Positions 22,319 to 33,680 of a DNA stretch of 64,000 nucleotides are shown one piece after another. The notes beneath the pieces are model-generated. The model made no database searches. It saw only the letters and a list, made by a program, of their open reading frames with translations, and was not told where the DNA came from. Each line of letters begins with the position of its first letter. Within the stretch, counting starts at the first letter, position 1. Made by a program: the position numbers and the translations under genes. Where the stretch lies: the NCBI RefSeq assembly GCF_905475465.1, contig NC_062236.1, positions 7,326,001 through 7,390,000 on the forward strand, in the 5' to 3' direction. This DNA comes from Pieris napi. Its lineage: Eukaryota > Arthropoda > Insecta > Lepidoptera > Pieridae.

Positions 22319-23498
22319 ACTCCAATACCCAGACGAACAGAGATTTTTAATATACACTAGTAAAAAATTAATCAATTTTATAATTGTATTGTCATCTTCT
22401 TGTAAAAAGTTGTGGTTATTTTAAGAATGTTACGGAACTGGCCGTGAACCTCTGTATTTAACTGCTCTGAAGTATTTGCTAACAGCTGAGCCTGTAATCC
22501 CTACTTTGTCATAGTTTTAAAACAATTAAACATAGCGCCGTCAAATATAAATGGGAATTACTTAACTGTGGGAAATTATACATACGTTAAACAGTTTTTG
22601 TCGCATAAAAGCGGGGTTTTTGATTTTGTGGTGTGGTTATGAGAAACTTTGTTTTGCCTCCATTAGTGTTTAGTAGGAATGGGTGGATCATGCACGGATG
22701 ATGGACAATTATGATAATGCATTTTTTTATTCGTATTATTGAAGCTTATTTTGTGAAACTAATCTTTTGTTATAGAAAGAAAATATAAGAAGGTTTTTAA
22801 TGTCCTAATAAATAGGCATCCGATCAAACAGATTTTTCTTAATTATACTTTTCACAACCATAAATTAGGGATTAATTTACAGTAACAAATATTTTTTTCA
22901 TATATTCACTACACAATGCGCTCGTAATAAATGTATTTTTTTTCATATTACAAATCAATAAATATTTGTTAGAACAATAAATAAAGATAGCCGACTACGA
23001 AAGTGCATCATTATCTTGTATAGTATTTTATTTATTACAGTTAAACCTTTCTTAATTAGCAAAACATGCTTTTCGTTTATGTTTTTTATATTCTCGCTAT
23101 TATTTCACATTTAAATGTTCTTGTGTAAATGTGTTATAAAGTTGACAGTCGTTTTAGGTATTTTACAACTAAAACTACATATATCTAAGATACTTCATCA
23201 GATCAATTAAAACCCGAGGATTTTAATTCAAATTTATAGTTGAAGGTGTGAAATATACCGACAGTTCGCGAGAGTAATTTTATATGTGTGAAAAGGTATA
23301 ATTAGTATTTAAGATGATAATGTAAATGCAATTAATTTGAGTATATTGCTCTGTCTTATTAATTTCTCGCAACCTCTCACAGTGGCGAAGACTACTTCAA
23401 ACCGTTAATTATCGTGGGCCTGATAGCTTTGAGAAAATTCCCTCTTGAACCTCTGATCATATCTGGCTCTGTACCTTAGGTATCTTGGTGAAACCATC
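22319..23498. other. Unannotated A+T-rich stretch
   Basis: No gene or repeat family recognised. Confidence 0.35.
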
Positions 23499-23506
23499 CC
23501 GTATTT

Positions 23507-23832
23507 CAGTGGCGGATTTACCAGCAGGCTGAGTAGGCTGGAGCCTAGGGCGACAAATTTTAAGGGGCGGCATATTTAGTTCATAAATTTTTTATTTCGG
23601 TTTACAAATTTAAAAAAAAAAATTATTATACACACACATAATACGAATTTCGAACATTGGAGAGAAATTAAAATATTTAACAAAAATCAAAATATTCTCA
23701 TATACAGTGCTAATTAATAAATATTTCATCATCTCTGCATGAACAATTCCTAAACGCTTTACTAATTATATATATAATTGGCTTATATATATATAGAAGC
23801 CTACGGGCGGCAAATCTATAAATCCGCCACTG
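23507..23832. mobile_element. hAT-like non-autonomous element with 8-bp duplication
   Basis: Terminal inverted repeat CAGTGGCGGATTTA at 23507-23520 and its complement at 23819-23832. CCGTATTT is duplicated on both sides (23499-23506, 23833-23840). hAT elements make 8-bp duplications and often start CAGTG/CAGGG. The 326-bp interior is non-coding and A+T-rich, with short GC-richer subterminal parts (GGAGCCTAGGGCG; GCCTACGGGCGG). Confidence 0.8.
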
Positions 23833-23989
23833 CCGTATTTATTTATATATATTCACTGCTTATATGTTAGGGTACAACTGTAGGGCTTAGAGATCTGTAG
23901 GGTTGTTAGGTTCTTAGCTCTCACTCTCTCATATATGTATTTAGTTATCTCGTCCAACTTGCTACATACACTATACGTATATATACTTT

Positions 23990-24260
23990 ACAGATACACC
24001 TGACACTTAACTATATACATTTATCGCAAAATATGTTGCTACGCACAATACTTGAAGACGGCTGGACCGATTCGAGTATTTTTTATTTTGTTGAACTCTG
24101 AGGAACGTTTTTATGGAGAAAATATTTAGTTTTATTTAGTACTTAGGTTTAAAGGTTTTAATTCCGGACAATCTAACAGTCTATATGGGGTGGTATAGTA
24201 ACGTGTTCCTAGTTTATAAAATCAAAAAGGCGAAAAGAAATTTGCAGGGGCAGTTAATAC
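23990..24260 (+). mobile_element. Helitron family B fragment
   Basis: ATGTTGCTACGCACAATACT, GACGGCTGGACCGATTCGAG, TTGAACTCTGAGGAACG, TTCCGGACAATCTAACAGTC, and a terminus GGGGCAGTTAA where family members have CAGCTAG. The last bases are mutated. Confidence 0.55.
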
Positions 24261-25137
24261 AGTAATTACATATAAATACATTTATCACACTGGCAAGCTG
24301 TAATTATGAATATATTTAAATATGTAACGGAAATTGTAGGTTTCAATGTTGCAGTTCTAACTATAAAATATAAAAGTTATTATCACAAATTAAATCTGTT
24401 TTTAGACAATGTAGCACTTTACGTGTCTATAATATATTATATATTCCTATATGTATATGGTAATAATGACTTTGTCAATAAAAACGCATAATGATAGTTT
24501 CAACACTTCAGCTAGAAATACCCGCATACATACGACGATATTATTCTAATATAATGTACTTAGTTTATCCCTGCTGACATAGGATAGGGTAATAAATCGG
24601 AAAATGGATCCTGGTAATGTAAATAAACAATATTCCGTGGCTTGATTCGCACCTGAAAACATGTATGGTGTAACACGGCCTAAAGGTTTTGTGTTACCAT
24701 GGTTACGATGAGTTTTACACGGACGTTTTTGTAGGTTCATGGTTCCAAACTTTATTTTTTAAACAAATACATTTATACCTATAATTAATCTCTGCACCGA
24801 TTATAAACAGTTACACAACACAAATATACAAGATAAAATAATAAATATAAGACTACACACAAATCTATAATTCAAACAAACAAAAAACAAACAAAAATTT
24901 CTTTATTAAGTAAATAGTCTTAAATCTATATTTTAGTACGTCCCTTTTAAGTTCAAGAACCTGTGCTAGGGATAAATGGTAGTATCATGCTATATATATT
25001 AGAAGGAAGGGAGGTTTTGCACCTACTCCAACCTAGAAACTACGAAACCTCTAACCTCTGGCTGGATGGCCCGAAGGCTGTAGTGGCTAAATCGAGATGT
25101 TGTATATACGAACATGTCGCAGACAACTATCTAAATT
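24261..25137. other. Unannotated stretch
   Basis: Open frames at 24306-24491 (+) and 24546-24740 (-) have no domains. 24540-24750 is less A+T-rich. 25007-25100 contains a GC-richer unidentified segment. Confidence 0.3.
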
Positions 25138-25262
25138 AGCCGTTCAATTAACAGCCTAGTCGTTTAACTAGCGGCCTGAAAGATATTCAGCCAGTTGATC
25201 AAACAGCTAGGCAAATGACTTGGATCGGTGACGTTTCATTACTTGCCTAGCCCGTTGACTGT
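25138..25262. repeat. Cluster of imperfect inverted GTTNA...GGCTA motifs
   Basis: Repeated pieces include AGCCGTTCAATTAACAGCC, GCCTAGTCGTTTAACTAGC, CAGCCAGTTGATCAAACAGC and GCCTAGCCCGTTGACTG. They form overlapping short dyads. This may be the end of an unidentified DNA transposon. Confidence 0.3.
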
Positions 25263-25647
25263 TAATTTAAATTTAATTCCACTCTCTGCCACTCTCAAAC
25301 ACGAAATTTAACTCTTTATACTGTCAATATAGCGTCGGTAAACCACAACTTTGATAGTGTTTTCCAAAGTTTAATGAGAAACAACCTATACATATAATAT
25401 AAAGTTACTTAAGAAGGAAGGCGTGACTCAATTTGACTTGATTTTGTGAATACATGAGTGGGGTGATTCTTAAGGTGATTGTGATTGAGCGATAGACGAT
25501 CGCAGGGGAAATCACCTACCTAATGCAAAACGTCAATGAATTATAGCTCTAGAATAGTTTCATTTCGGCAAATTTTGGTATTAGTACGATAATAGTCCAA
25601 GTACAACCTAAATCCAAAATGCAAGGTATCTGAAATCTATATAAATA

Positions 25648-26022
25648 CTAGCCGTTTCGCGCCCGCTTTGCTGGACGAATTAAAATAAATTTTATGTTTC
25701 ATTTTTTTTTTTTTCATATTTTTATTATTCTTCTTTTTAACTTCCCGCTAAGAAAATTGAAATATTTCGAAAATCGAGTTTTTAACAGATGTTGACGTTT
25801 AGAGGTTCTAGGAAGCCTCTTTTGTTTTTATTAGCGGGAAAAATTTTCATAAAAGTAAAACGAAATAAAAAAATGAAGGAACGTTGGAATTAAAAAAATA
25901 AATAGCCATAAACCATCTAGGAAAAATTCGCATCGAATGGTGGTAGTTTCATGTCGATACGATCAGTGGTTTAAGCGTGAAAGAGCCTCAAACGAAGACC
26001 ATTTTCTTTTTATATATATAGA
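25648..26022 (-). mobile_element. Non-autonomous Helitron, family C
   Basis: On the - strand: starts TCTATATATATAAAAAGAAA, ends GAAACGGCTAG. A hairpin CGTCC/GGGCG precedes the terminus. It is flanked by A and T as Helitrons require (T at 26023, A at 25647 on the + strand). Non-coding interior. Confidence 0.7.
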
Positions 26023-26067
26023 TATAACCAAGTTTAAAGCTAAGAATTTTGATTTTATAGAAAAGGA

Positions 26068-26190
26068 AGCAAACGCGCCGAAGAATCAACTGATGTTAAG
26101 TGATACCGCCGCTCATGGACACTCTCAATGCCAGAGGGCTTTAAGAGAGTTGCCTTTTAAGAATTGGTAAGCTCTTTTCTTCTAGTTCCC
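26068..26190 (-). repeat. CR1/Jockey-type LINE 3' tail
   Basis: Reverse-strand tail: AACTGATGTTAAGTGATACC, CGCCGCTCATGGACACTCTC, AATGCCAGAGGGC, GCTCTTTTCTT. Confidence 0.6.
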
Positions 26191-26249
26191 TAAGGCCAAT
26201 TAGGTTCAGAAATACTTTAGTAAGCACCTATTTATATATAGTGGTGGCG

Positions 26250-26430
26250 CACAGTGGTGGTGACAAATGCGGTAGAAGATGCAGAGAAACCCCACATCTC
26301 TATGCAACCCCAAGAGATCAAGCCGCTCGGAAAGGGATTGGTCGTTGATGATTGGAAATGCTCTTCGTTGAATACGGTTTAGTGGAAGGAGCTGGTACTA
26401 GGAGGGGGATACATCTGTACATAACACGAA
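26250..26430. other. GC-richer segment, unidentified, probably retroelement-derived
   Basis: GCGGTAGAAGATGCAGAGAA, CTATGCAACCCCAAGAGATC and GTGGAAGGAGCTGGTACTAG read like mobile-element sequence rather than host intron, but I cannot name the family. Confidence 0.25.
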
Positions 26431-26828
26431 ACAATTAATGCTCCGCCGGAAATCTAAAGCATGGTCGCAAAGATCCTGGGTAAATTATCTATTGTAGCTT
26501 AATGTACATGGCTGGTCAATACAAAATTAAAGATTACATATTATAAGGTTGAGATTTTCACTTTTTGTCGTAAATTGCCTCTTAGAATTGCTTGAATAAA
26601 CTAACCTAATTAACAATATATGTAATATCGCTTCTAGCAAATGTTTCTCTACGACATCGTTTAAATAAATGTTAAATTAGATTTCGTTCTCGCATTTTTA
26701 TTGCAAATGAAAGTAGAATTGAATACTTTATTTCTAGGGTCTATTTCATTTACATAATCTGTTTTGAATAAACACTTGCCAGTTACTGTGTGATTCTTAT
26801 CAGATTTCGGGTTTTAGGCTCGTGTTAT

Positions 26829-27072
26829 AAATTCAAATTCAAAAATCATTTATTCACGTAGGTAACACAATGTACACTTGTGATTCGTCATTAAAGAAAT
26901 AAATATTAATGCTTCTAATTTTACATTTACTGCCAGTTCTCAAATCAAGGGCGTAGAACGGAAGAGAAGAACTGGCAATAAACTCTCCGCCACTCTTTTT
27001 AATCGCCATGTTTTTTTTGTTTTTTTACACAACGTTTGTAAGGAGCTGCAACCATTACACCATGTTCCACAT
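26829..27072 (-). repeat. LINE 3'-region repeat (AGTTCTTCTC family), fuller copy
   Basis: Reverse complement of the blocks at 21466-21700, in the same order: ACATTTACTGCCAGTTCTC, AAATCAAGGGCGTAGAACGG, CCGCCACTCTTTTTAATCGC, CAACGTTTGTAAGGAGCTGC, ACCATTACACCATGTTCC. Confidence 0.65.
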
Positions 27073-27574
27073 GACACACACATATAAACGCACTTTACTT
27101 TTGTTCAATTTGAATTCTTAATCCAAATGTTGTGAATATGATAAGGAATTAATGTTTACTGTCTAACATCCAACGATCTAGATTTGAGTAATAGATAGAT
27201 TGATGATTTCGTTTTTTTTTTGTTTTTTTTTACAATCTTATGAATAAAATTTAGGTATTTGTCTATACATATTTTGTATTAAACCTGTCATGTTCGTAGC
27301 AGTTAAAACACTTTATTGCGTACAAAAAATAATAAATAATAATATTGTGATCGTCTATCGCTCAATCACAATCACCTTAAGAATCACCCCACTCAAGTAT
27401 TCACAAAATCAAGTCAAATTGAGTCACGCCTTCCTTAAGTAACATGGGTAAATGAAACATGGGATTCCGATCAAGAAATTAAATCTAGAATCTTTTCACG
27501 GCTTCTTTTCATAAACTGAAAAATTTCAAAAACTTCTTTTCGTGAATGTACCACATTGGTATCAAATTGAGAGT

Positions 27575-27935
27575 TCGACTCTTGCTCTGTTACAACTGGC
27601 TACCAATATACGGCTGTGAGGTATGGACTATTAAAGAAGACACAGAAAGAAGGTGCTACCGTCGCATGCATCAGCTGGACGAGTGTGGTCCGAAGAGTGA
27701 CGAATGAAAGGGACGACACGATATTTATGCAGACTTTTAAAATACGTAAAGTCGCATATCTCGGACACGTTTTGCGTCATCATTGACTTGTTGCAGCTTA
27801 TATGGGCAAAATTCAAGGCAAGAGAGGGGGTGGTAGAAGGAAGAAATGGTTGCGGGACGTACGGGAATGGACCGCTGTCACATCTGCCTAGGAGCTTTTG
27901 AGACTAGCGCAAGATACCCGGCAAATCTGGTTGTT
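27575..27935 (+). pseudogene. Relic of a LINE reverse-transcriptase C-terminal domain
   Basis: One frame reads YGCEVWTIKEDTERR, then CYRRMHQLDE, matching the LYGCE.WTL....R....E..CYRRML block of RTE-like non-LTR polymerases. Later pieces VAYLGHVLRH-like and GGRRKKWLRDVREW-like are visible in shifted frames (around AAAGTCGCATATCTCGGACA and GGTAGAAGGAAGAAATGGTT). At least two frameshifts and a TGA break it. Confidence 0.65.
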
Positions 27936-28054
27936 AACAGCCAACCTTTAGTTATAAAGTCGCACCTGAAGGAGAAGATTCTTTTTGGATAAAATGTTTT
28001 TAAATATAAAGATAGTACATAGTATTGTCTTTGATTAACATAACCCTTATTACG

Positions 28055-28471
28055 AAAAACGCTTTTTATCGGATTATAGTTATGTATTATTATAAATTTA
28101 CAACTATTTGACATAATTTTAAATTTATCCGACGTTTCGCGTGCTTTACAGCGTGCGTGGTCACGGTGACTAAAGACAAAAGATGTTGAATGTCAAAAAG
28201 TATCAAAGCTGCAGAGAAAGTTGCATTACCTATCTGTATTTATTTCCCCGGAGTTGGTATCGACTAAAAGATGGAGGGTTTTGGCAAAAATGGCTCACGG
28301 TGTCCTCAATTTCCGCGGATTGTTTTTCTTTTTGAGATTTTAATCTTTGTCTTCAGTCACCGTGACCACGCACGCTGTAAAGCACGCGAAACGTCGGATA
28401 AATTTAAAATTATGTCAAATAGTTGTAAATTTATAATAATACATAACTTTAATCCGGTAAAAAGCGTTTTT
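28055..28471. mobile_element. 417-bp foldback element with 123-bp arms
   Basis: Left arm 28055-28177 and right arm 28349-28471 are inverted copies differing at about three positions (core GTCACCGTGACCACGC, GTAAAGCACGCGAAACGTCG). A 171-bp core separates them (TTCCCCGGAGTTGGTATCGA, GGCTCACGGTGTCCTC). One-armed relatives lie at 6771-7040 (-) and 63045-63370 (+). The superfamily is not assigned; no transposase is present. Confidence 0.7.
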
Positions 28472-28938
28472 CTATAAAGATAGTAATTAATCCTATAACG
28501 TTAAATTTATAACTTTGTTAACAAAAGTTAAAATTCAATACGCGACAAGGGTCAACAGGTGTCGATTTAAGCTACTAGTTGATCCCTACAAGATTTATTA
28601 CCGTAATTGTAACTTAGCTGTAAAAAATCGTTACGGCTCTTATGCGAACAAACAAACAGACACCAACAGATATAGATCTAATGTCGTAAAACAAAATAGA
28701 ATTATTCAAAACTGAAAGGGCATTTGGAAAATAAAGTAATTAAGATAAACAAAATAAAAATTAATTAAATAATCTACACCGGAAGCCGCTCGGTAGCTAT
28801 GAAAAGGAGCCGAAGAATTTAAATAATATGACCCCTAAATTGAAGAGAATTACGATTGGTTCTCGAAGGCGCTTTTACGAATTCGAATCACATCCTTTAC
28901 AGAAATTGTCCTATACGTACACATTAAATTAATAAAAA
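28472..28938. other. Unannotated stretch
   Basis: A 66-codon open frame at 28515-28715 shows no domain. CACCGGAAGCCGCTCGG near 28778 is the only GC-rich patch. Confidence 0.3.
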
Positions 28939-29137
28939 CAGTGCTCTGAGCTTCAGAATCTGTATCTATTTCTTGATAATAACATTATTAATTAGACAAT
29001 TAGGTAAACGGTCTATTGTGCCTGACCCTCGCGATGTTTTATTTCAGCATACGAAACGAAAGTAAAATCCATTACTGTGACTCGAACATACAGCATTGAG
29101 AATCACGATCAAGCTACTAGGCCAACACTGCGCTGTA
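28939..29137 (-). mobile_element. Degraded SINE (type 2)
   Basis: Reverse-strand copy: head CTACTAGGCCAACACTGCGC, body TGTGCCTGACCCTCGCGATG, 3' part AGCTTCAGAATCTGTATCT. Many substitutions, so an old copy. Confidence 0.5.
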
Positions 29138-30821
29138 ATAAACATATTTAAACCGAAATAAAATAATGTTTATAGCTAGCTATAATAGCTATTCTTAATA
29201 TTTATTGAATAATTTTAAAATGATTTAATAAAACAATCGGTTTACGAGAATCTTCTTCCTATTCCTCATTCCTTACACAAAATAAGTTGCATAAATCGTA
29301 AAGTAGTAAATTTTAGTGATTTTTAATGCCTAATTTACGGATAAATATGGCCGAATTCCTTTTCTCCCATAGTAGGGGTAATACCATACAAAATGGTCAC
29401 CGAGTAACATAAATTCCAATTAAAGAAGGTGTCACAACGCGGTTCCGAGTTTTATCGTGTGTGCCTGTCGCATTTTATGTTGTTTATACTCTTCGGACAT
29501 ACTAAACGACGAATTATACATATATTAATATTTCATAGGCTTCATCGAAGCGTGGGGCAGGTTTAATAACAACTTTAAAAAAAACTTCTATGATTTAATC
29601 CCCTTATTAAATTTTATCTCAGAATTACGATTCGCAAACAAATGTTTTAACACAAACATTATAGGTATATAAAATAAATGTGTAAGGATAGTAGGAGCTT
29701 AGAAGTTTAGTTTTGGTTATACAAACAAAAGTAAAAATAATATAATCAATAAAAACGAATATAATAATTTTAACAATGTAACTGAAAGCTGTACACGTAA
29801 TCTAAAACTCAAATAAGCGGTAATTCCAAATTTAAATTATCAATTCTGAGTACAGTAGCGCCACGCCCCAGTACAGTTAAGACGAACTATTGAACAAAGT
29901 AATACAAAGAATTGGTGCTAACTACGTACAGTCATGTCGTAAAGCGGACTTCAGTGGCGCACAGTAAACAAATTTTATTATCTAGTACGAAAGTGCAAAA
30001 CGAAGTATTCGCGGATAATTATGTAGAAAAGTTAAAGACTATTCCGTAATATACATACACCATTGAACCTACCTCATACCGCAGATGTAAGCTTACCAAT
30101 AAATTGGAATACTAAAAACTGCGATTTATCAGCTACAGAACAAATGTATTTTGCTAATCAGTATAATTTAATTAAGATTTTAATAATATAATTTTTATAC
30201 ACGTATTTTCACAATGACTTGACTATGATCCAAATTATAGTACTTTGAGAGCGTTACACCAATGTGACATTGACATAAACTGTTAAAGCATTTAAGCATT
30301 AATTGCATAGTAAAATCAAGAATTAAAAATATCGACCTATTTTGTCAATGGTGAGTGGTTGCTTAGTATTTATAAAAATAAAGTTCATATATATTAGTAC
30401 ATACATTGTTCTTGTATTGGGTCTTGCCTATAATGTACTTATAGCGAGAAGTTTTACTGAAGTTACTATATAGAGATCTGATACATGTAAACCTTTTTCT
30501 TGGTTAACTCTTGATTGAAAAAAATAATGGGGGGAAAGCATAGTCAACACCAAACTCAAATAATACTAGATAATAAATCTGAATCAACTTGTGTTCACAA
30601 GTGTACGTTGTAGAAGGCGGAGCGAGCTACATCAGTCGTTTTAGTATTTCACGGTAAGACATTAATTGAGCAAAACGAAATCAAAGGCGCCTGAGTACAT
30701 CTTTGTTGTGTAACATTTAGCTTGAAAACTATGTTCCGGTAATGGCCATATCGTTTACAATGAAAGCTGGGTAAATTTAAGTATTTAAGCACTCATTTAC
30801 AGTATTCACAATATTCTTAAC
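29138..30821. other. Unannotated A+T-rich stretch
   Basis: Low GC and no domain-bearing frames. 29860-29960 has the short GC-richer strings AGTAGCGCCACGCCCC and AAGCGGACTTCAGTGGCGC, unidentified. Confidence 0.3.
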
Positions 30822-30995
30822 TTGCGTAATAATAATAATAAAACATTGATAAATAGAAAATTAAAATAAATTTAAAAAGTTTGGTTCCTGTGGCAGTGTA
30901 CCTTGAATGCTGGCAGCATTTCCGCACTGTATTGCGATACTTATTCGTTGAGTGAGGAAGGCACCATCTCTGGGGTCACCAGTAGGTACTATCGA
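30822..30995 (-). pseudogene. LINE C-terminal fragment (QRISIAIQ family)
   Basis: On the - strand the frame reads QRISIAIQCGNAASIQGTLP, close to AQRISIAIQRGDAASIKRTL at 37130-37420. After the stop, an A+T-rich tail ends in a TTA repeat. This is a recognised lepidopteran non-LTR C-terminus. Confidence 0.65.
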
Positions 30996-32119
30996 AGCAC
31001 ATCTAACGAAGAGCTTAATCTAGAATCGCGCCTACCTAATACTTATACATATATAATATTCGAAGCTCAGCCTTTTTATCTTTGAACGAAGGAAAACATC
31101 GCGAATAAACACATATTACCTAAGCAATAACATGTTCATGAAATATTGACTGAAACTAGGCCAGGTTCTAGCTTATTTATGGGCCGAACTTTTGTACCTA
31201 ACCAAAATAGGCCCAATAAAATTGGAGATGTCGGAACAAGCTGTCTAGGTGCTTTCTTCAAATGATCTTTAGACACAAAATCATACTGTGTACCTTTAAT
31301 AATGTATTATGGGATTGTGCCTTCCGTATACAAAAAAAATAATTGTTTATACCTTTTTTTTATAGGAGCCAACAGGACGCCCAAAATGGGACATTTTAGT
31401 GGGTACGTTGCCGGCCCTTGCCAAATTCAGTTTTTTACCTAAATAAGTTTAAGCAAAACTTACGATATTTACCGTAAATACACTACATGCGTAGTATCTT
31501 GTTATTAAGTTAATTAAACAGAATTTTTTGTGACTTACACACACAAGGGGCAGATAATTTTAGCGCATCTGTTGTTTTTGTCTTATCTTTGTCACACTTT
31601 AGCCACTTAAGCCACTTTGCATCTTTTTATTGCTTTTAGCGGCAAATACTAGATAATGGTTTTTTATTTATAATTATTAGAAAAAGCACGCTACTTATTA
31701 TGCTTGAAATTTTGGTTTAATGGATTTATTTATTTATATTTATTAGGCAACAAACAAGATACATCATATTAACAAAGACTGTGTGAGGTAATTTACAGGC
31801 AATTTCTAGAAGAAACAATTTTATACTTAATAGGTGAGAAAGGCAAAACTTATAAGAAAATAAAAAGATAGATGTTATTTTGCATATTTGATTTTCTAAA
31901 AGCTCATCAAAATTTAAGAAAAATTTACAGATATATCTTTATATATATAAATATTTTATGCGTAAATTAACTCCCGGATGAAGTGATATTAATAAAAACA
32001 ATCTTGTTCGAAAATGACTTAGATTTAAAATTAGATGAATTTTATAGTATTTAAGGCACATATACAGTATATCTTTTCAGCGTCAGCTTTTTCTTATACA
32101 TCAACATTATTATTACATT
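30996..32119. other. Unannotated stretch containing a short LINE tail
   Basis: Apart from the fragment at 31358-31428, nothing is recognised. 31560-31640 carries TTTAGCCACTTAAGCCACTT. Confidence 0.3.
31358..31428 (-). repeat. Jockey/CR1-type LINE tail fragment
   Basis: GAGCCAACAGGACGCCCAAA and GTGGGTACGTTGCCGGCCC on the + strand. On the - strand this reads KGRQRTH followed by a stop, as at 12832-12990. Confidence 0.5.
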
Positions 32120-32431
32120 TTGACGTGACAACGTCTTATAATTCGATGGAGCCGACTGCACGCACGAAAAAACATGACTCATGCGGCGTTACCTCGCTCT
32201 GAGGCGTTCCATTTAATATTGACATAATTGTATTTATGCGTACAAATAAATGTAACTTGATCAATTCAATTGTGATTTCCATTTACCTCCTTCTCTATAT
32301 CCATACAAAATACCTATCAAACAATTTTTTTTTTTTTTGAAAATTGCAACCATCCCATCAATATTTTTTTATGACGTTGTCACGTTCAACTATCGTCAGT
32401 AAACCGACTTTACAGACAACCGATTTTTTTT
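32120..32431 (+). mobile_element. Non-autonomous element with ACGTGACAACGT-type ends, copy 3
   Basis: Starts TTGACGTGACAACGTCTTAT, has TGACGTTGTCACGTTCAA near the other end and finishes ACTTTACAGACAACCGAT plus a T-run. The ends match copies at 5.3 and 20.1 kb, but the core (GGAGCCGACTGCACGCACG, ACCTCGCTCTGAGGCGTTCC) is unrelated to theirs. Confidence 0.6.
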
Positions 32432-33678
32432 TTAATTTTGTACGATTTTCCAACGCCTTCAATAAACTCATCCTTATCTAATCGGTATCTCTTAAAGACC
32501 TTTTATTAACGGCTATTACTCTATTTTAAACCTCGTTATAGGTAAATTTATTTTTATATCACCATTTACATGAATAGGGATCATCTTATCACCTCAAATA
32601 GACTATTAAACTCTATGACCCGAGAATACAATTTGGGGAAATATCTCTTGTATTTATGTATTTATGGACACCCCTAAGTACCGCCCACACTTTAAATTAT
32701 TATCAAATGGGTTTGTTTTGGGGTGTAAATGTAGAAGAAGTACCTATAAAAGGTGTTTGTACGTATTAGGAAGACATTAAGGAAACTGTACACGAGCGTT
32801 TTTATAGCAATAGTTAAAACGGTTGTGTTCGGTGGTTCGATTCCCGGCATATAATCGTGTTGGTATAAAACGTTGATCCACTACTTGCATATTGTCAAAG
32901 GCATGAACATTGATGCAGGCATGACGTTTCCCTAAATCAAGTTGTTCGAAATAGTAGCAGTTGGATAATCCATTAAACATTTTGAAACCTGCTAATCAAA
33001 GTTGCAAATATACACTAATTATCAATATCTTGTTAAAAACCTACACGGATAAATAATATATTTACAAAAACACAGTCAATTGTTTTAATTAATCGATTTT
33101 AAACTCGAATTTCTTGTGTTATTTACATAACTAAACGTTATGAGTAGTAGTAGTATTCTGAAAGTATTCAGAAAATCCGTAATTAACAATAATGATTTTT
33201 ATACGTTTGTCACGTTACACAAAACGGTTTGAAAAACACAGAATAGTGAAATTAACTATTACGTAGTATGCATGTAAATAATGTTCTCGTCTGTCTAATA
33301 CTAACACCGTCATGAAGTTTAATTTCGTCCAAGACTATCTTTGATCGATAAATATGTATTAGTCTGATTTAAAAATGATAATTAACCCGTAAAAACTTGA
33401 CTTTTGTTGCTGTGTTTTCAAAAACAAAACTTCGTAGGAAATGCGACGCCATCTTGTTTAAAAAAGCGTTTTGGCGGGTTCTTGAAATTATAATAAGCGA
33501 GACATACTGAAGAAAGAAATGAAAAGAAAAAAAACTTTTTTACACATTAAAAAAGGATGTAAAGACAAAAAGAGAAAGTGCACTCCACACCAGAATTCTC
33601 TGTGTCGTGGGCAGCTAGTCTCATCTATTTGACATATGAATTATTTTTGGTGTGACTTAATAAATTCTACATAACACT
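32432..33678. other. Unannotated stretch with a possible SINE relic
   Basis: GGTGGTTCGATTCCCGGC at 32842-32857 is a polymerase III box B in tRNA-like context, so 32800-32990 may be an old SINE of another type. GACGCCATCTTGTT at 33445-33458 is a CTCF/YY1-like core. No gene. Confidence 0.3.
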
Positions 33679-33680
33679 TA

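Larger units (their letters stand above)
25403..27443. mobile_element. Segment bounded by ~100-bp inverted repeats
   Basis: The left arm (25403-25503) and right arm (27347-27443) are near-identical in inverted orientation (for example GGCGTGACTCAATTTGACTT and AAGTCAAATTGAGTCACGCC). The outer edges are GTTACTTAAG/CTTAAGTAAC. The ~1.84-kb interior holds a Helitron, a CR1 tail, an unidentified segment and a LINE tail. No transposase was found. It could be one element or two independent copies. Confidence 0.4.

Noticed and set aside
25937..26170. 77-codon + strand frame
   Set aside because: It spans the end of a Helitron and a reversed CR1 tail; not a gene.
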